Origin: Tenebrio molitor
Taxonomy: Eukaryota > Arthropoda > Insecta > Coleoptera > Tenebrionidae
Direction of reading: 5' to 3'
NCBI RefSeq assembly: GCF_963966145.1
Contig: NC_091049.1
Span: 5,828,001 to 5,892,000 of the forward strand
DNA: 64,000 nt
The notes beneath the pieces were generated by a model. The model ran no database searches and was not told the origin of the DNA. It worked only from the letters and a program-made list of their open reading frames with translations. Within the stretch, counting starts at the first letter, position 1; the number at the start of each line of letters is the position of its first letter. Made by a program: the position numbers and the translations under genes. Of the stretch, positions 48,700 to 60,540 are shown one piece after another.

Positions 48700-49641
48700 T
48701 TAGGAGCGTGAACGGCTTCTGGAATAGCTTCTCTTGACCGGACTGTAAGTGGGAGAGCCTCTTCGGCGGGGCGAGTACGAGCGACTGCGCGACCTTCCAC
48801 CCGAGCGCCTGTCGCTGCCCCCGCGGTCTTCCTTCACCCGTATGTACGACACCTCACCCTGAGACGACAACAATTAAACATAGACCAACTCACGGGCGTT
48901 CCACTTACTTCATGGGACCTAAATCGCGAATCGTCCAACTTTTTAATGGCGTACTTCATGTCTTCGTATCGTAAAAACTCCACGACCCCCGATCCGTCTT
49001 TGAAAGCGTCGGCGAAGCACACGTCGCCGGCCTCGCGCATGTGATCCTTCAGGTCCTGCCACGACCCCGACGGAGGCAAACCTACAGACGCAACCGTTAG
49101 GGGGCCCCCGCTCAGACTCGCAATCGAGTTAAAAAAAGATAACCTTTGTCGTGTTTACGTTCCACAAATACTCGACCCGTTCGCATCGTTGCGTGAAAAC
49201 GTGCTCGAGGAATTTCAAGGACACTCAATGGGGGCCATAAATACCTGTGACGAGGACCCTGAACTGCGACCTCCTGGCCGGGGGGCCTCTGGAGCTCCTG
49301 CCGCGGTCGCCGCCGCCGCGTCCTCCCCTGAAGCTGCCGTGGCCGCCGCCTCTCGGGAATTCCACCCTCAGGCGGTACCCGTCGTAGTCGTAGCCGTCGC
49401 GCGCGTGGACCGCGTCATCCGCATCCCTAATCCACACACATTAGACCATCTCCGGGGGCTGAAATCCTTCATACCTGGGATCTTCGAACTCTACGAACGC
49501 GAAAGGCGGCCCCCGTCTGTTCTTCAAGTCGACGAACGTCACCTTGCCGAATTTGTAGAACAGATCCTGTATGTCCTTGGTGCGGATGTCAGGGGGCAGA
49601 TTCCCCACGTAGATTCGGCAATCGTTGCGGCTGTTTGACAT
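48700..49641 (-). CDS. SF2: SR splicing factor SF2 (SRSF1-type)
   Basis: Nuclear SR protein that binds exonic enhancers and recruits U1/U2 components. Exons on the minus strand: 49475-49641, 49245-49426, 48909-49081, 48700-48858, giving 226 residues. RRM1 at about 7-80 has RNP2 CRIYVGNLPPD and RNP1 GPPFAFVEFED. A Gly/Arg-rich linker follows (GGGHGSFRGGRGGG, then RGPPARRSQFRV). The pseudo-RRM at about 117-190 contains the invariant SWQDLKD heptapeptide. The RS tail is short, with RSRSRSYSPRRRGS and a terminal SRSRSRS. Start Met chosen for the conserved MSNSR-like N-terminus directly before RNP2. Head-to-head with prophenoloxidase. Confidence 0.95.
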
Positions 49642-49999
49642 CACTACCGCTGAGAAATTACACAAATTGGCTATAAACAATTCGGTAAGATGGCGGCTCG
49701 AGGGCGTTCGTTGGCGTTTGTTTTCGAGTTTGACAGGCAGTGCCATCTCGGACCAGAGGAAACAGCGCCATATTTGAAACGTTGAGGTTTCGGAAATTCT
49801 TTTAGAGGAACCAGGATAAGTGGTGTTTTATCTGACCGCATCCTTTTTTAGGTTTTTTTTCTTGTCAACATGTTGTCGAGAAGCGCGGCCACTTCCTGGA
49901 GACGCCACTACAAAAGCGAGAATTTTTTTAGCAAGAGCACAGTCACTCGACTGGAATTGTGTTCGTGTGTGGTTTCTTCGTAGTTCTTGTAGGAGCAGC
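49642..49999. promoter_or_regulatory. Divergent promoter region, SF2 / prophenoloxidase
   Basis: Only 358 bp separate the start codons of a housekeeping splicing factor and an immune enzyme gene. An in-frame extension upstream of the prophenoloxidase Met at 50000 exists but lacks family similarity. No TATA box or immune-type site is certain by eye. Confidence 0.45.
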
Positions 50000-52153
50000 A
50001 TGGCCAGCAAGAAGAACATCCTCCTGTTGTTCGACCGGCCGCGAGAGCCGGTCTTCATCGCGAAGGGCTCCAAGAAAGCTGTTTTCTCGGTGCCCAACGA
50101 GTACCTCGCCGACAAGTACAAACCCCTCGGCGTGGCCCTCACCAACCGCTTCGGCGAAGACGCCGACGAACGCATCGACGTGAAAAAAATCTCGATTCCG
50201 CCTTTCGGCGAGATCCTCGAACTAAGCCGCGACGAAAACTTCTCGCTCTTCATCCCCAAGCACCGACGCATCGCGGGTCGCCTGATCGACATCTTCCTCG
50301 GCATGCGCAACGTGGACGACCTCGTCTCCGTGGCGGTGTACGCGCGCGACCGCGTCAACCCCTACCTCTTCAACTACGCCCTCTCCGTGGCGATCCTGCA
50401 CCGGCCCGACACCCAGGACGTGGACCTCCCCTCGTTCATCGAGTCCTTCCCCGACAAGTACGTCGACGCCAAGGTGTTCGCGCAAGCGCGCGAACAGGCC
50501 ACGGTGGTACCGGAGGGCTCGCGCCCCCCGATCGAGATCCCCAAAGACTACACCGCGTCCGACTTGGAAGAGGAGCACCGGTTGGCCTACTTCAGGGAGG
50601 ACCTGGGGATCAACCTCCACCACTGGCACTGGCACTTGGTGTACCCGTTCGAGGCGGCGAGGGAGGTCGTCGCCAAGAACAGGAGAGGCGAGTTATTCTA
50701 CTACATGCACCAGCAGATCATCGCCAGGTACAATTTCGAGAGACTGTGCAACAAGCTGAAGAGGGCCACCAGGTTCAACGACTTCAAACAAGCGATCCAA
50801 GAGGCGTATTTCCCCAAGTTGGACAGCTTGGTCGCCAGCAGGTCTTGGCCCGCCAGGGTGGGCAACCAGAGGTTGAAGGATCTGAACAGAGAGGTGGACC
50901 AGATCAAGCAAGATGTTGACGATCTGAAGAGGTGGAGTGACAGGATCTACGCCGCCATCCATCAAGGAAGCGCCACCGACGTGAGTCTCGAACCTCCTCT
51001 TCGACTCTCTTTTTTTATGTTTTGGATTTAGGAGCGGGGTCGCAAAATTGAGCTGACCGAGAACGAAGGAATCGACATCTTGGGCAACATGATCGAGTCC
51101 AGCATCCTCTCGCCGAACCGCACCTTCTACGGGGACATGCACAACATGGGGCACGTCTTTATCTCGTACGTGCACGACCCCGACCACCGCCACTTGGAGT
51201 CTTTCGGCGTGATGGGCGACTCCGCCACGGCGATGCGCGACCCCATCTTCTACCGCTGGCACTCCTACATCGACGACATCTTCCAGGAGTACAAGGCCAC
51301 GCTGCCTCGCTACACCGAGAACCAGTTGAATTTCCCCGGGGTCACGGTCTCCAAGGTGGAGATCCAGGTGCAGGGCGGTTCCGCCAACACTTTGAACACG
51401 TTCTGGCAGCAGTCCGACGTGGACATGTCCCGCGGCATGGACTTCCAACCCCGAGGCTCGGTCTTCGTCCGCTTCACCCACCTCCAGCACCAACCCTTCA
51501 CCTACAAGATCACCGTCAAGAATTCGAGCAACGGGAACAGGAAAGGCACTTGTCGCATCTTCATTGCGCCCAAATTGGACGAGAGGGGCAATCCGTGGTT
51601 GTACCGCGACCAGAAGAACATGTTCGTGGAGTTGGACAAGTTCACCGTCAACTGTAAGTCCGACTGTTGCTTTGTATGAACCTCTAAGAGCTTGTTTGCA
51701 GTGAAGCAGGGTCAAAACAACATCACCCGCGCCTCGAGTCAGTCCTCGGTGACCATCCCCTTCGAGAGGACCTTCCGCAACCTGGACCTGAACCGGCCCC
51801 AAGGAGGAGAGGAGTTGGCTCAGTTCAACTTCTGCGGGTGCGGCTGGCCCCAACACATGCTCATTCCAAAGGGAACTCCCGAAGGAATGCCGTGTCAGCT
51901 GTTTGTCATGATTTCTAACTACGAAGATGACAAGGTGAATCAATCGACGGAAGGGGTGTGCAACGATGCCGGAAGTTACTGCGGAATCAAGGACAAGTTG
52001 TATCCGGATCGTCGCTCGATGGGTTATCCTTTCGACAGGATGCCGAGGAATGGGGTGGACACTCTTCAACAGTTCTTGACCTCTAATATGCGCGTTCAGG
52101 ATGTCACCATCAAGTTCACCAACAGAACGGTCAGGCCGAAATCACGTAATTAG
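50000..52153 (+). CDS. PPO: Prophenoloxidase (melanization zymogen)
   Basis: Type-3 copper enzyme of the hemocyanin family that oxidises phenols to quinones in cuticle and hemolymph melanization after proteolytic activation. Exons: 50000-50980, 51032-51653, 51702-52153, giving 684 residues, the normal length. No signal peptide, as is typical. Likely activation cleavage at Arg50-Phe51 (LTNRFGEDA). Copper A ligands inferred as His208, His212 (HHWHWHLVYPFE) and His237 (YYMHQQI). Copper B ligands inferred as His364, His368 (DMHNMGHVFISY) and His404 (FYRWHSYIDDIFQEY). The thioester-like CGCGWPQHM motif and a conserved Cys-rich C-terminal segment ending RPKSRN are present. A damaged copy of the last exon and 3' flank lies inverted at 29001-30510. 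Confidence 0.96.
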
Positions 52154-53241
52154 GATGTTTTCAATGTAGTCGAGCTGAGGAATTATAACGCTTTTTAAAT
52201 GCAAATATATTATTACAGCAGCAGAATTTGTGTTTTATTAAACAAAAAACAGAAATAAGTGTTGAAAAAATTAATGGCGCGCATAATAATTTTCATTTGG
52301 TAGCACTGTCGAGTATTGTGGAGTGTCTAAAACTCTTAAAATTTGTCTCGAGGCTGTGGCTTACTTAAAGAAGCTTTTGGAACAAGAAACTTCTGGAGAT
52401 AAACGTGATTTTACTAATAGTTTTCGGTCAACGAACAAATTTTGAAAATCCGCAGAGGGCGCCACAAGCACCAACTTCACAATAACGTTCTGTAGATATT
52501 GTTCATGGTAAACAAATGTTGAAATGTTGCATATTCTTGTTTTGTGGGAGTATCCATTAATCCATTATCCATTTATTCTATAAATATAAAATCAATTGCT
52601 CTATTCTCAACAATAATGTCGGCCATTGTGAGTGAGTTTGAGTGGACTTGAAAATTTGAAATTTGAAATTTGAAATGACCAAATAAAAATTCTTTTTAAT
52701 TTTGAATAATGTAGGTACTACAGGTCATCCAGAAGGCACTAGAAGTGTTAATATTTTCTTGTTTTGTTGTCTTTGCGCTGTAGAGTGATGTGATAACATC
52801 TCTTGATCGGTTGTTACAACAGAATGTGTGCCCGATCAAATAGGTACAACATGTCATTTGAATTTTATTAAATTCTCTTCATTTTATCTTGGGGGGTAAC
52901 CTCATTATTTCGCCTTAAAACTAGTGCAAAAATCCTGTGATAGAGTGTGTGGCGTTTGGTCACTTCGTTGATGGATGTGTCACAAAATCAAAGAAGTTAC
53001 CATAAGAGGGTGCCCCATTTCAACTGAGTTCCAGGTATGTACCCCATTTTGTGGGGCCATGTTTAATATAAAGACATTTGCTGTAAGAATGGGGAAAATG
53101 ATTTAAAGATTGTCGAATCCAAGTTGGCTCTGTCGAGAAAATTTTGAATTTCTTAACCTACCTGATGACGTCATCAACGCACAACTTACCAGAAATGTAT
53201 TCAACAAGTTTGCCTTATTTGTGTGAAATGAAAGTGGCACT
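52154..53241 (+). repeat. Prophenoloxidase 3' flank, source-side copy of the inverted duplication
   Basis: The 3' flank of the intact gene up to about 53241 matches the reverse complement of 29001-30251. Homology also runs back into the last exon. The block itself has no coding frame. Confidence 0.8.
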
Positions 53242-54689
53242 GGCGTTATGGGAATAATATGAAATATTATTTTAGCCCACTTTTAACCCAAAATAAGAAT
53301 TTGGTTTGGGAAAAAAATCTATACTTAATTCATAAATGTGCATCTGGCTAAAGACCCGCATCTAGTGTTTTCAAGGAAGTTAACTTCCTTGAGTGTTTTG
53401 TTTTGTTGTGGTTGTCAACCAAATTGTCTACTCTGAAAATATGTTATAACAATTATGTAATTTGTATTTTCAGTGGAATTTATCAACAATAAACAAATTT
53501 TGAGTAAAAGCGTATCATTTTAAGGTTAGAAGCGGGGACCAATCGCTCGCGCTCATGTCATTACTGTGTAATAAGTGTGTATTCTACTGTAAATACTGTC
53601 ATTCGTCATTACTCATTTGTCAACGGTCCAACGGGTAGTAACTTTTCTAGTGAGAAAACTAAAGGTGCATTCACACTTCCATTGGCACCTAGATTTATAA
53701 TGTCTAGAGTATACTCGTCTAAGTAGTCTAACCTACAAACGTGTGATTCCCGAAAATTAATTGAACACTCGAGCGATCAAGATGAAAATACGTCTGAGCT
53801 ATATCTAATTTTTTATCTGGAAAGATGCATTATTGTTTTTGAACTGTTGTACGGAGTGATCAAGAAGGACTGTTTAAGTTGGTAACACTGGATCGTATTT
53901 TAAATCGTATAACAGGAGTAACTTCCGGTTGTTGGTGGCTTGTCGTTGTTAATGCTATACCTATATCAGATATTTGTCAAATAAACCAACAAAACATATC
54001 CAGTTGCAGTGTTATAAATAACCGAATTAAAAAATTTTCTCAATTGTACTGCCAACTTAAACAGTCCTTCTTGATCACCCGGTATAACGGTCGTTCAAAA
54101 AAAAGTGGTCAAGTGTGTTAGTGTGTCTTGTTTTTTTTTTTTTCTCTTTTACAAACCTAACTCGCCTTTTTAGTTGGTAGGCTTGAACATTTCTTCCAGC
54201 TGCATAATCTGGTAATGTAAATTACCTATATCATTAATTTAAAGGAAAAAAATATCTTACCCAACAAAGTAGTTCTAAAGAGAAATGTTTTTTGTAAAAG
54301 AGATACTTTACACCGTTGCTGAAATAATGTATAAGTTTTTTGTATTCGATTTGCCACAATCAGATCTATGAAACACTATTTCATACTGGATTTGGCTCAA
54401 ACTATAACAGAGGTATTTTCAGTTTTATTAAAAACAGTATCCTGGCGCTTCTACTATTTTTACAAACTAAAAGAATTTATTTTTCTTTATGAACATGTGC
54501 TGTTTGTGTTTTGTTGGTTGTATACTCATAAAATTGTTATAAAAGAATTATTTTTTATTTTATACATTCATTCCTTATTAAATTATCTACAATAATTTTC
54601 TATCAGCATTTAGTTCGTCGTTAGAGCAAGTAGTAATGATACCAGATAAGACACTGGCAATAAAAGAAATTTGTGATTTTGAAACGACT
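53242..54689. other. Intergenic AT-rich region
   Basis: No gene. It contains MITE family E copy 2 (53852-54082) and, toward the right, the 3' UTR of the minus-strand transporter. The open frame 53879-54121 is mostly MITE sequence. Confidence 0.5.
53852..54082. mobile_element. MITE family E, copy 2
   Basis: A 231-bp element nearly identical to 36946-37176 and in the same orientation, with TA at 53850-53851 and 54083-54084. The equal length and few differences indicate recent movement of the family relative to the other MITEs here. Confidence 0.9.
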
Positions 54690-57365
54690 TTATTTGCTAG
54701 TTTTAAAATGGTCTTCGATTTCGTACAGAGCTTTGTCTTTCGTTTCTGGTAGAAACAGAATAAGAATGATGGTACCGATCAGTGCCAACATACCATAAAT
54801 GAAGAAAGCACCTTCCGGTCCGAAATGAAGAAACATCGACGGAGTAGTTTTGACAACTGAGAAGAATGCGACGTACGCCGACAGAGCCGATATCCCACTA
54901 CCTACACCTCTGTTCGCCAACGGAAACACCTCGCCCATCATGGTCCACGGCAAAGGTACAAAACCTATAGTGATGAAGGCGACATAAGTGATTAGAGATA
55001 TCAAAGGTACAAAAGTGTAAGCAGAAATTGCCGGATAGAATTTGACAGCGAAAGTGAACGAGCTCAAGATGAAGAGCGAGACGAAAGTACCACTTCCGCT
55101 GATGATCGCTAGAGGTCTCCTACCCAGTTTTTTGAGGAGGAGACAAGCGAGTACTGACATGACCACTCTGATGGTGTCTATGATCAACATTGCCAAATAC
55201 TCGTCAAAATTTCCTCCGAGAGTCTGTTGGATGATGGAAACTGAGTAAAAAGTGATGGCGTTGAGTCCCGACCATTGACAAGCAACGAAGAAGATGACGA
55301 TGATGATGAGAGGCTTGATGAACTCTGGTTTGTTCAAGTCTTTGATAACCTGCACAAAACTCTTCTTGTCTTCGTCGTTAAGAATTGCTTGTCTGTTGAT
55401 GAGGATGTCGAGTTCCGTGAGAGCTTCCTGCGAGTACCCTCTGCACCAATGAAACGCCTCTTTCGCTTCTTGTATCCTCCCCATCTTGGCCAGCCAGGTC
55501 GGCGATTCCGGTACGAACAACATGGAGACTATGCAGATGACCGGAAAGCTGCAACAAGTCAAAGCGGTGTTCTGCCAGCTCATGTAGGTTCCGATCAAAT
55601 GGGACAAGAAAAGACCCAGAGCTATGGCGAAGCTGATGGCGGCCAGGAGAAACCCGCGATAATGGGGTTCGGAGGTCTCGCTCATGTAAACTCCGGTAGG
55701 GGGGCCTAGGAGGCCGACGCAGAATCCGGTGAGAAATCTTCCGCTCAGGATCATGGTGACGTTCGAGGCGAAGTAGAGGATGAGCCAACCCATGACGCAG
55801 GGGACGCACGTCACCATGTGGATCGTCTTGCGGCCTATTCTCTCCATGAGGTAGCCCCCGAGGATGCAGCCGAGGGCCATGGGCAGGGCGGCCATCGAGG
55901 CTATCCACGAGGAGGTCTCCTCGTCGATCTCCATCGATGTGGAGTTGAGTTGGGGGAGCAAGATGGCGGAGTAGCCTTCGGTCATGCCCAAGCTGATGGT
56001 GATCAGGATGGGGCCGAAGGCCACGAAGGTCTGAAAGAGTTTCGGTGAAATTGCATCATCAGTAGCGGTATTACAACAAAAATGAGAAAAAAGAAAAAAA
56101 AAGAAAGCAGGTGTAGTAAAATAGAGACATAAGAGAACAAAAAGAGAAAAAGAACAAAAGAAACAATTGTAACGAAGAAAGAAATTGTTTGGAAAAAAGC
56201 GTTGCTTTGACCAAAAAAAAAAACCAAAACTCACGGATATTAAAGAAATGAAAGCATAAAATATGAATTTAAGATTTTCTGATATAAATAAAGACAAGAA
56301 ATGAAGCAAAAATCAAAGCAAATAAAAATAGAGAAGAAAAAAACAAGGGAGTAGTAAATTAATGATTACATTTGGAAAAAGCAGAAAAGAAATGTCTAAA
56401 TTAAGAGGAGAAAAATAATTGCAAATGAGAAAAGGACGTGAGGATGAAGGATAAGATGAAGAAAGTGATACGGCGAAAAGAAAGGAATAAACATGTTAAT
56501 AAAAGTGATGACATATTTACAAAAGAAAGTTAAGTAATTACGAATTAAGTAACGAAAGCTGTTACACAAAGACAGTAAAAAAGAATAAAAATGAAAATAA
56601 AAATGAATAAATGCAAAATGTAAAAAGAATAAAATATCACCAATTGTAAGAGAATTATCGCTGTATCTACGTAGATCCAATATTTAATGAAATTTATTAG
56701 CAAAACAATATTAAATTTATTATAAAATCATAGGTTACATTAAAATTACAACAGTGCACAGTGGCGTAGAATACAACATTTCTTTGTTTAATTTGAGATT
56801 CTAAAGGTCGCGACCACCTTTACAGTGGAACAAAGGTGTGATCACGGTGAGGCGCAACGCCATAAAAACATTCTTTTCTCATTTTATTTGTAACATCCAT
56901 CGTAAAAGTATTGAATAATCTGTAGTTATAAAAACAAAAATAGAAAGAAAGGAATGATGTGTTAATAATGAGAGTTATTATATTAAAATTACGAATAAAT
57001 TATAATTTACAAGAATAAATGTTGTGAGAAAAGATGCAGGGAAGTTGTTGATGTTAATACTTAAACTAGAAATAAAAGGAAAGAAAAAGCAAAGGATAAT
57101 GGAGCTGAGAAAATTCTTAATTGAAAGTGAACAAAGATGGAATATACGACGTGATGGAAACAAATAATCTGCAGAGATCATATGGAGATTATTAACCAGA
57201 CTACATAAAACATTAAGGTGGCGAGGATTTAATCGTAAAACTTTTGCAAAATAAAGGCAATAACTAAGAGACTTCCTGGTACGTTTCTCAACGGTCTTGA
57301 TTTTTTCCCATTCTTTAGGAACTCACCTGACGCAAAGGCGGCGAAAATCTGGTGTGGTCAAACAT
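54690..57365 (-). CDS. Tret1-like facilitated sugar (trehalose) transporter, copy 1
   Basis: Major-facilitator sugar porter of the plasma membrane; insect members move trehalose or glucose. Exons on the minus strand: 57327-57365 (13 codons, ends LRQ) and 54690-56030, giving 459 residues. The short first exon is assigned because it has an ATG, ends at a good donor in phase 0, and parallels the first exon of the neighbouring paralog (ends FRQ). Family motifs: ISLGMTEGYSAILLPQL, LMERIGRKT between TM2 and TM3, YMSETSEPHYRGFLLA, PESPTWLAKMGRIQEA, GLNAITFYSV, PLPWTMMGEVFP and the terminal LPETKDKALYEIEDHF. Twelve membrane spans expected. Substrate is inferred from family only. The 1.3-kb intron is strongly purine-rich on +. 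Confidence 0.88.
56031..57326 (-). other. Pyrimidine-rich intron of transporter copy 1
   Basis: The 1,296-bp intron is dominated by A and G on the + strand (runs such as GAGAAAAAAGAAAAAAAAAG), hence pyrimidines on the sense strand. It holds no gene; the open frames give only Phe/Leu-rich low-complexity peptides. Confidence 0.6.
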
Positions 57366-57592
57366 TGTAGGTACTGTTTGGCAGCGAAGAGTGTTTTTAT
57401 TTTTAGACGCCTCACCAACACTTATCGAATATACCTTTGTGCGACATTAGCACCAATTACTCGCCTCTCTCACGAAACAAGACTGTTGCTAATTGTCGCT
57501 TGATTACGCTTAATCATCGTTAATTTATTGCCGCATTGTTGGCTCAACTTGGGAATTAGAACCGCACTACAGGACAAACAAGTCTTCTATCA

Positions 57593-59231
57593 CTAAATCA
57601 CAATTGAAGGTTTGACGTCTTTTTCACTTTTATCTGGGGGTTTGACGTCTTTTTCACTTGTATCGTCATCTGGTCCTCGATCTCGTGCAAAGTCTTGTCT
57701 TTGGTTTCTGGCACGAACTCCTAATTCAGGGTTTGACGTCTTTTTCACTTTTATCTGGTCCTCGATCTCGTGCAACGTCTTGTCTTTGGTTTCTGGCACG
57801 AACGCCCAAACGAAGACCGTCCCCCAAAACGCCACCGTTCCGTAGACCAGAAACGTTCCGTGGGCGCCCAAATTGTCGAACATGCCTGGACTCGTCTTGA
57901 CCACCGCGAAGAAGGCGGCGAAAGCCGTGAACGAGGAGATGCTGGAGCCTATGTTTCTGTGGGCCAAAGGGAAAACTTCGCCCATCATGGCCCACGGCAG
58001 CGGGACAAAACCCACAGTGATGAAGCTGATGTAAGCTACCAGAGACGCCATCGGGATCACGACGTAGTGCGAAGAGTCGGTGAAATAAGTGTAAGCGCTG
58101 AGGAGGAACAATGATGTGAATGTTCCGATCCCGCTGAAGAGGGCCAAAGGTCTTCGTCCGATTCTTCTCATGAGGAAGCAAGCCAAGATTGACATCACCA
58201 CTCGGATGACATCGACGATCAACATGGCCAAGTACTCGTTGAGACCATCTCCGAGTGTCTTCTTCATGATGGACACCGTGTAGAAGGTGAGGGCGTTGAC
58301 TCCTGCCCATTGGTTGGACACGATGAACACAACGATGACCACAAGAGGCTTGAGGAAGTCGCTTTTGAACAACTGGCCAAAACTGGTGTCAACACTTTGT
58401 TCTTGTCTTGACATCATTGCTGCAGCCTCTTTTTTGGCCTCGTCTGTCTCTCCTCTGCACCAGTAGAATGCCAGTTGGGCCTCTTCAGTGCGCTTCTTCT
58501 TTGCCAACCACGAGGGAGATTCCGGGACTAGGATCAACAAGCTCAAACTCACTATAGGGAAGATGCAGGAAACCAGAGCTGTGGTTTTCCAGTCGAGGAA
58601 AATTCCCAAAACATGGACCAAGAGGAGACCTATTGCGAGAAAAAGAGAAATGGCCGCTAGGAGGAAGCCTCTGTATCGAGGTTCTGACGTCTCGCTGATG
58701 TAGACTCCTGTAGAAGGTCCCAGAAGGCCTCCACACAGACCGGTGAGGAATCGTCCGGTCAAGATGGTGCTGATGTCGGAGGAGAGAGCGATGAGTGTCC
58801 ACCCTACGAGGCAAGGAATTGTCGTCAAGACTTGCGTAACTTTTCGGCCGAGTTTTTCCATCAAGATCCCACCCAGGAGGCAACCGAAAGCCATGGGGAG
58901 GGCGGCCATCGATGCTGAAAGCTCTCCGTGATCACTAATATTGATCGTTAGAGGTACTTACCTATCCAAGAGGACTCTTCTTGGTCGATAACGATCGAGC
59001 TCTGATTGGAGTGTAGTTGCGGCAGGAGAATAGCGGAATAGCCCGAAGTCATCCCGAGGCTTAGAGTAGATATTAGAGGTCCAGACGCGACTAAAACCTG
59101 AACACCTGAACTTTTAACAAAACAAACGAAGGGTTAGCGTTAATTACCTGTCGAAACAGCGGTGGTACTTGAAGCAGGCCCTCAGGGAACTTCCCGAGGG
59201 CCGCGATTGTTTGGCTGACGCAGATCTTCAT
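57593..59231 (-). CDS. Tret1-like facilitated sugar transporter, copy 2, with novel C-tail
   Basis: Paralog of the adjacent transporter. Exons on the minus strand: 59148-59231, 58962-59097, 57593-58914, giving 513 residues. Motifs: LSLGMTSGYSAILLPQL, LMEKLGRKV, YISETSEPRYRGFLLAA, PESPSWLAKKKRTEEAQ, GVNALTFYTVS, PLPWAMMGEVFP and VPETKDKTLHEIEDQ. Instead of ending soon after this last motif like its neighbour, the frame runs on for about 50 residues through a tandem duplication of its own 3' coding end. The duplicate is read in another frame (VRARNQRQDFARDRGP) and finishes with two SEKDVKP repeats. The extra intron at 58915-58961 is absent from copy 1. Substrate inferred only from the family. 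Confidence 0.9.
57610..57812. repeat. Out-of-frame tandem duplication at transporter 3' end
   Basis: CTGGTCCTCGATCTCGTGCA and the following 30 bp occur from 57670 and again from 57755 (period 85 bp, not a multiple of three), with one mismatch seen. GTTTGACGTCTTTTTCACTT occurs three times, at 57610, 57640 and 57731. Confidence 0.85.
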
Positions 59232-60002
59232 GAAATTTCGGCGGACACGGCGAACGACCAGCAGGATATGGTCGTAGTTGCAAAAGTGAAATTATCGACG
59301 ACTTTCACTGTACCTAGCCATTGTGACGTTTCAATTTGGTTTCTTCATTTCAATGACGATTGGAAAGTAAAATGTGTTGTTTAAAGCAAACGACATTGAA
59401 ATCTTATGTAAATAAACGTGCGCTGCGTGCGACAGAGGAAGTGTCAGTCGGCATTAAAGTACCAATTGTAAAAGCGGTCGAAGGTGTAATGTTACTTAAG
59501 AGCTGAGTTGGTAACGCACTAATTAGAAGTGCAAAAGAAATGACAATATAAACATTGATTTCAAAGGAATTAAGTATCATTGTTTGGTAGAAATATCCGA
59601 AATGATAAATAACCGGCCAGTGAGTGTTTATAAATGTGCTTATGATGCAAGCAACAGTCATTTAATTTCATTTTTCTATTTTGGGTTTATAACAAAGATA
59701 TTACAGCACCCAAAAGAGTGCGTTAATGGCTGATTTGAGTGCTGTAATAGACCAGTACAATTTACATTTTTAAGGTTGGTAACTTGCAATGTCAAACATC
59801 AAATGACAAACATCAAATTAAGTTAAACAAACGATATAACAATAACTTCAAATTGAACTTTCAAATGGTCCACTGTGCGATTTTTCATTTAAAAAGGCGC
59901 AAAATAGAAAAAAAATTCTTTACGATAAAGCATTTTGTAGTATTTACGCCTTCATAGCGTGCGCGGTACAAAATGCTTCTTATAAGACTTATATCCATAA
60001 TA

Positions 60003-60540
60003 CAGGGTGGCTTTGAAAGTTGTGCAGTTATTTTAACCAGTGGTAGAACTCCACAATAGGTAACGATTAAGCCAATAATACCTTATACAAATGTTGATAC
60101 TTTTCGAGAAAAAGGGGCTAAAAGTTTCTTTAAAAAAGTTTGGGACCCACTGAATTTTATGAAAAAATGGTTTAAAAAAGATCATAGTAGACTGTTTTTT
60201 GTTGTCATTTAATTCAAAATTCAGTCACTTTGACAAGAACCTCAATTTAAATATCAAATGGTTTCCCCCAACTTGGAGAAAACCGATATGATTTTGATGA
60301 TATTCACATCTAGCACGGCAAATCTACGGTGAAAGGTTTCCTCAATGGATAATTCCCAATGCACGAACCTTTGTAAATAAAGTCACTAGATATATCTAGT
60401 GACTTTATTTGTAAACGTTGTGCAGCATCATCGCGATTTCGGGCGTTTCGAAATGACTAAGCGCGATCTTGCCCGACAAGGAGAAGATCGCATTTTAGGT
60501 GCAGAAGAAATTCTTCACGAAATCGAAAACTCACGAACAA
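60003..60540 (+). pseudogene. Relic of a DNA-transposon gene with DUF4817-type helix-turn-helix
   Basis: After an end-like CAGGGTGGCTTTGAAAG, three broken frames on + match the N-terminal domain common in insect transposon proteins. These are EKTDMILM at about 60277-60300, then ARQIYGERFPQWIIPNARTF (ends near 60373), and after an insertion RDFGRFEMTKRDLARQGEDR and ILGAEEI (about 60431-60510). The reading frame changes between the first and second pieces. The second is interrupted by a 38-bp insertion (60371-60415 with its duplicated flank). It is not functional; no transposase catalytic domain is left. Confidence 0.6.
60375..60410. repeat. Perfect 36-bp palindrome
   Basis: AAATAAAGTCACTAGATA is followed directly by its exact reverse complement. 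The direct repeat TTGTAAA flanks it (60371-60377 and 60409-60415), partly overlapping the palindrome. Confidence 0.9.

Noticed and set aside
48800..52153. Long antisense open frames opposite SF2, prophenoloxidase and phosphatase exons
   Set aside because: Shadows of GC-rich coding exons; the sense frames carry all family motifs.
53879..54121. 80-residue frame as a gene
   Set aside because: Nearly all of it lies in a 231-bp MITE that has no coding relation to known transposases.
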